Program-made: the position numbers and the translations under genes
Part shown: positions 63,519-64,000 of the stretch, piece by piece
Layout of the letters: each line of letters begins with the position of its first letter
How positions within the stretch are numbered: position 1 is the first letter of the stretch
Notes under the pieces: generated by a model
What the model was told of the DNA's origin: nothing
The model's input: only the letters and a program-made list of their open reading frames with translations
Databases searched by the model: none
Assembly: GCF_000321225.1 (NCBI RefSeq)
Contig: NW_004450383.1
Location: forward strand, 367,145 to 431,144
Direction: 5' to 3'
Origin: Odobenus rosmarus divergens
Taxonomy: Eukaryota; Chordata; Mammalia; Carnivora; Odobenidae
Length of the DNA stretch: 64,000 nt

Positions 63519-63728
63519 GGGGCACCTGGGTGGTTCAGTCATTAATCGTCTGCCTTCGGCCCAGGTCATGATCCCAGGGTCCTGGGATCGAGCCCGCATC
63601 GGGCTCCCTGCTCAGCGGGAAGCCTGCTTCTCCTTCTCCCACTCTCCCTGCTTGTGTTCCTGCTCTCGCTATCTCTCTCTCTCTGTCAAATAAATAAAAA
63701 ATCTTTAAAAAATAAATAAATAAAAAAT
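63519..63728 (+). mobile_element. Young carnivoran SINE
   Basis: GGGGCACCTGGGTGGTTCAG head, CTCCCTGCTCAGCGGGAAGCC middle, CTCTGTCAAATAAATAAAAA tail. The TSD AAAACTATATTATCCC is perfect over 16 bp (63503-63518 and 63729-63744). The CAGCGGGAAGCCTGCTTC variant is typical of arctoid carnivorans. Confidence 0.96.
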
Positions 63729-64000
63729 AAAACTATATTATCCCATGTCATATTTTTCAAAATGTTTACAGATACAGAATATCATTTTATTATCACAGTA
63801 CCTGTGACACATGGAGATAATAGCATGGTTATTACAGTTTTACATAGGAGAAAACTTAGAGAGAGTTGGTGTCTTGTAAAGTCAGCCAGACAACTAGCCA
63901 GTGACTAACAGCCTGGACTAGAATATATTAATTTTTATCTTTCCTCAGAATTGAGGCAATTTTGGAAGAGATTCATAAAATTCATTTACAAACTCATTAG

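Larger units (their letters stand above)
34001..64000 (+). other. CSMD3: CSMD3 intron, at least 30 kb, runs off the window
   Basis: No exon continuing the CUB domain that starts at 33884 was found downstream, so this is one intron of at least 30 kb. It contains the U6 retrocopy, an MLT1-type LTR, a decayed retrovirus, many SINEs and several LINE-1 pieces. The stretches 34001-35590, 36240-37930, 38401-40200, 45130-46455, 47730-49277 and 53710-55780 show no repeat or gene I can identify, apart from simple sequence. Confidence 0.8.

Overview
This window is nuclear DNA from a carnivoran mammal and lies almost entirely within introns of one very large gene. Four short coding exons on the + strand (1702-1840, 5075-5262, 15664-15858, 33884-34000) splice in consistent phase into one reading frame of about 213 residues. 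That frame encodes a complete CUB domain, a complete sushi (CCP) domain and the first third of the next CUB domain. The alternating CUB-sushi order and the residues match the CSMD family. CSMD3 fits best, because the sequence differs throughout from CSMD1 as I remember it, and because the introns are very long and AT-rich. The upstream and downstream exons lie outside the window, and at least the last 30 kb is a single intron.

The rest is a layered record of transposon insertions. tRNA-derived carnivoran SINEs (CanSINE) are the most visible class, with 19 copies found and most flanked by recognisable target-site duplications (TSDs). The youngest copies have the form typical of bears, seals and mustelids. 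The canid-specific SINEC_Cf form and the felid form are both absent, so I infer a non-canid caniform (arctoid). Also present are LINE-1 pieces of several ages, including a twin-primed inverted copy at 60870-62258, an MLT1-type solitary LTR, a badly decayed class III-like endogenous retrovirus at about 40205-44310, many MIR and L2 fossils, a hAT-Charlie relic, simple repeats, and a tiny 5' U6 snRNA retrocopy at 35606-35640.

Layout: 1-968 is the 3' end of a LINE-1; 1-34 kb holds the four exons separated by introns of 3.2, 10.4 and 18.0 kb; 32.28-32.64 kb is a small CpG-rich, promoter-like patch 1.3 kb upstream of the fourth exon; 34-64 kb is one intron, rich in SINEs and LINE-1 in its last 15 kb. 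I found no second host protein-coding gene, no functional RNA gene and no CRISPR or prokaryotic-type system. Nothing here supports an undescribed multi-gene system. The items most worth a second look are the CpG patch, the twin-primed LINE-1 with its nested history, the U6 retrocopy, and a few unassigned segments.
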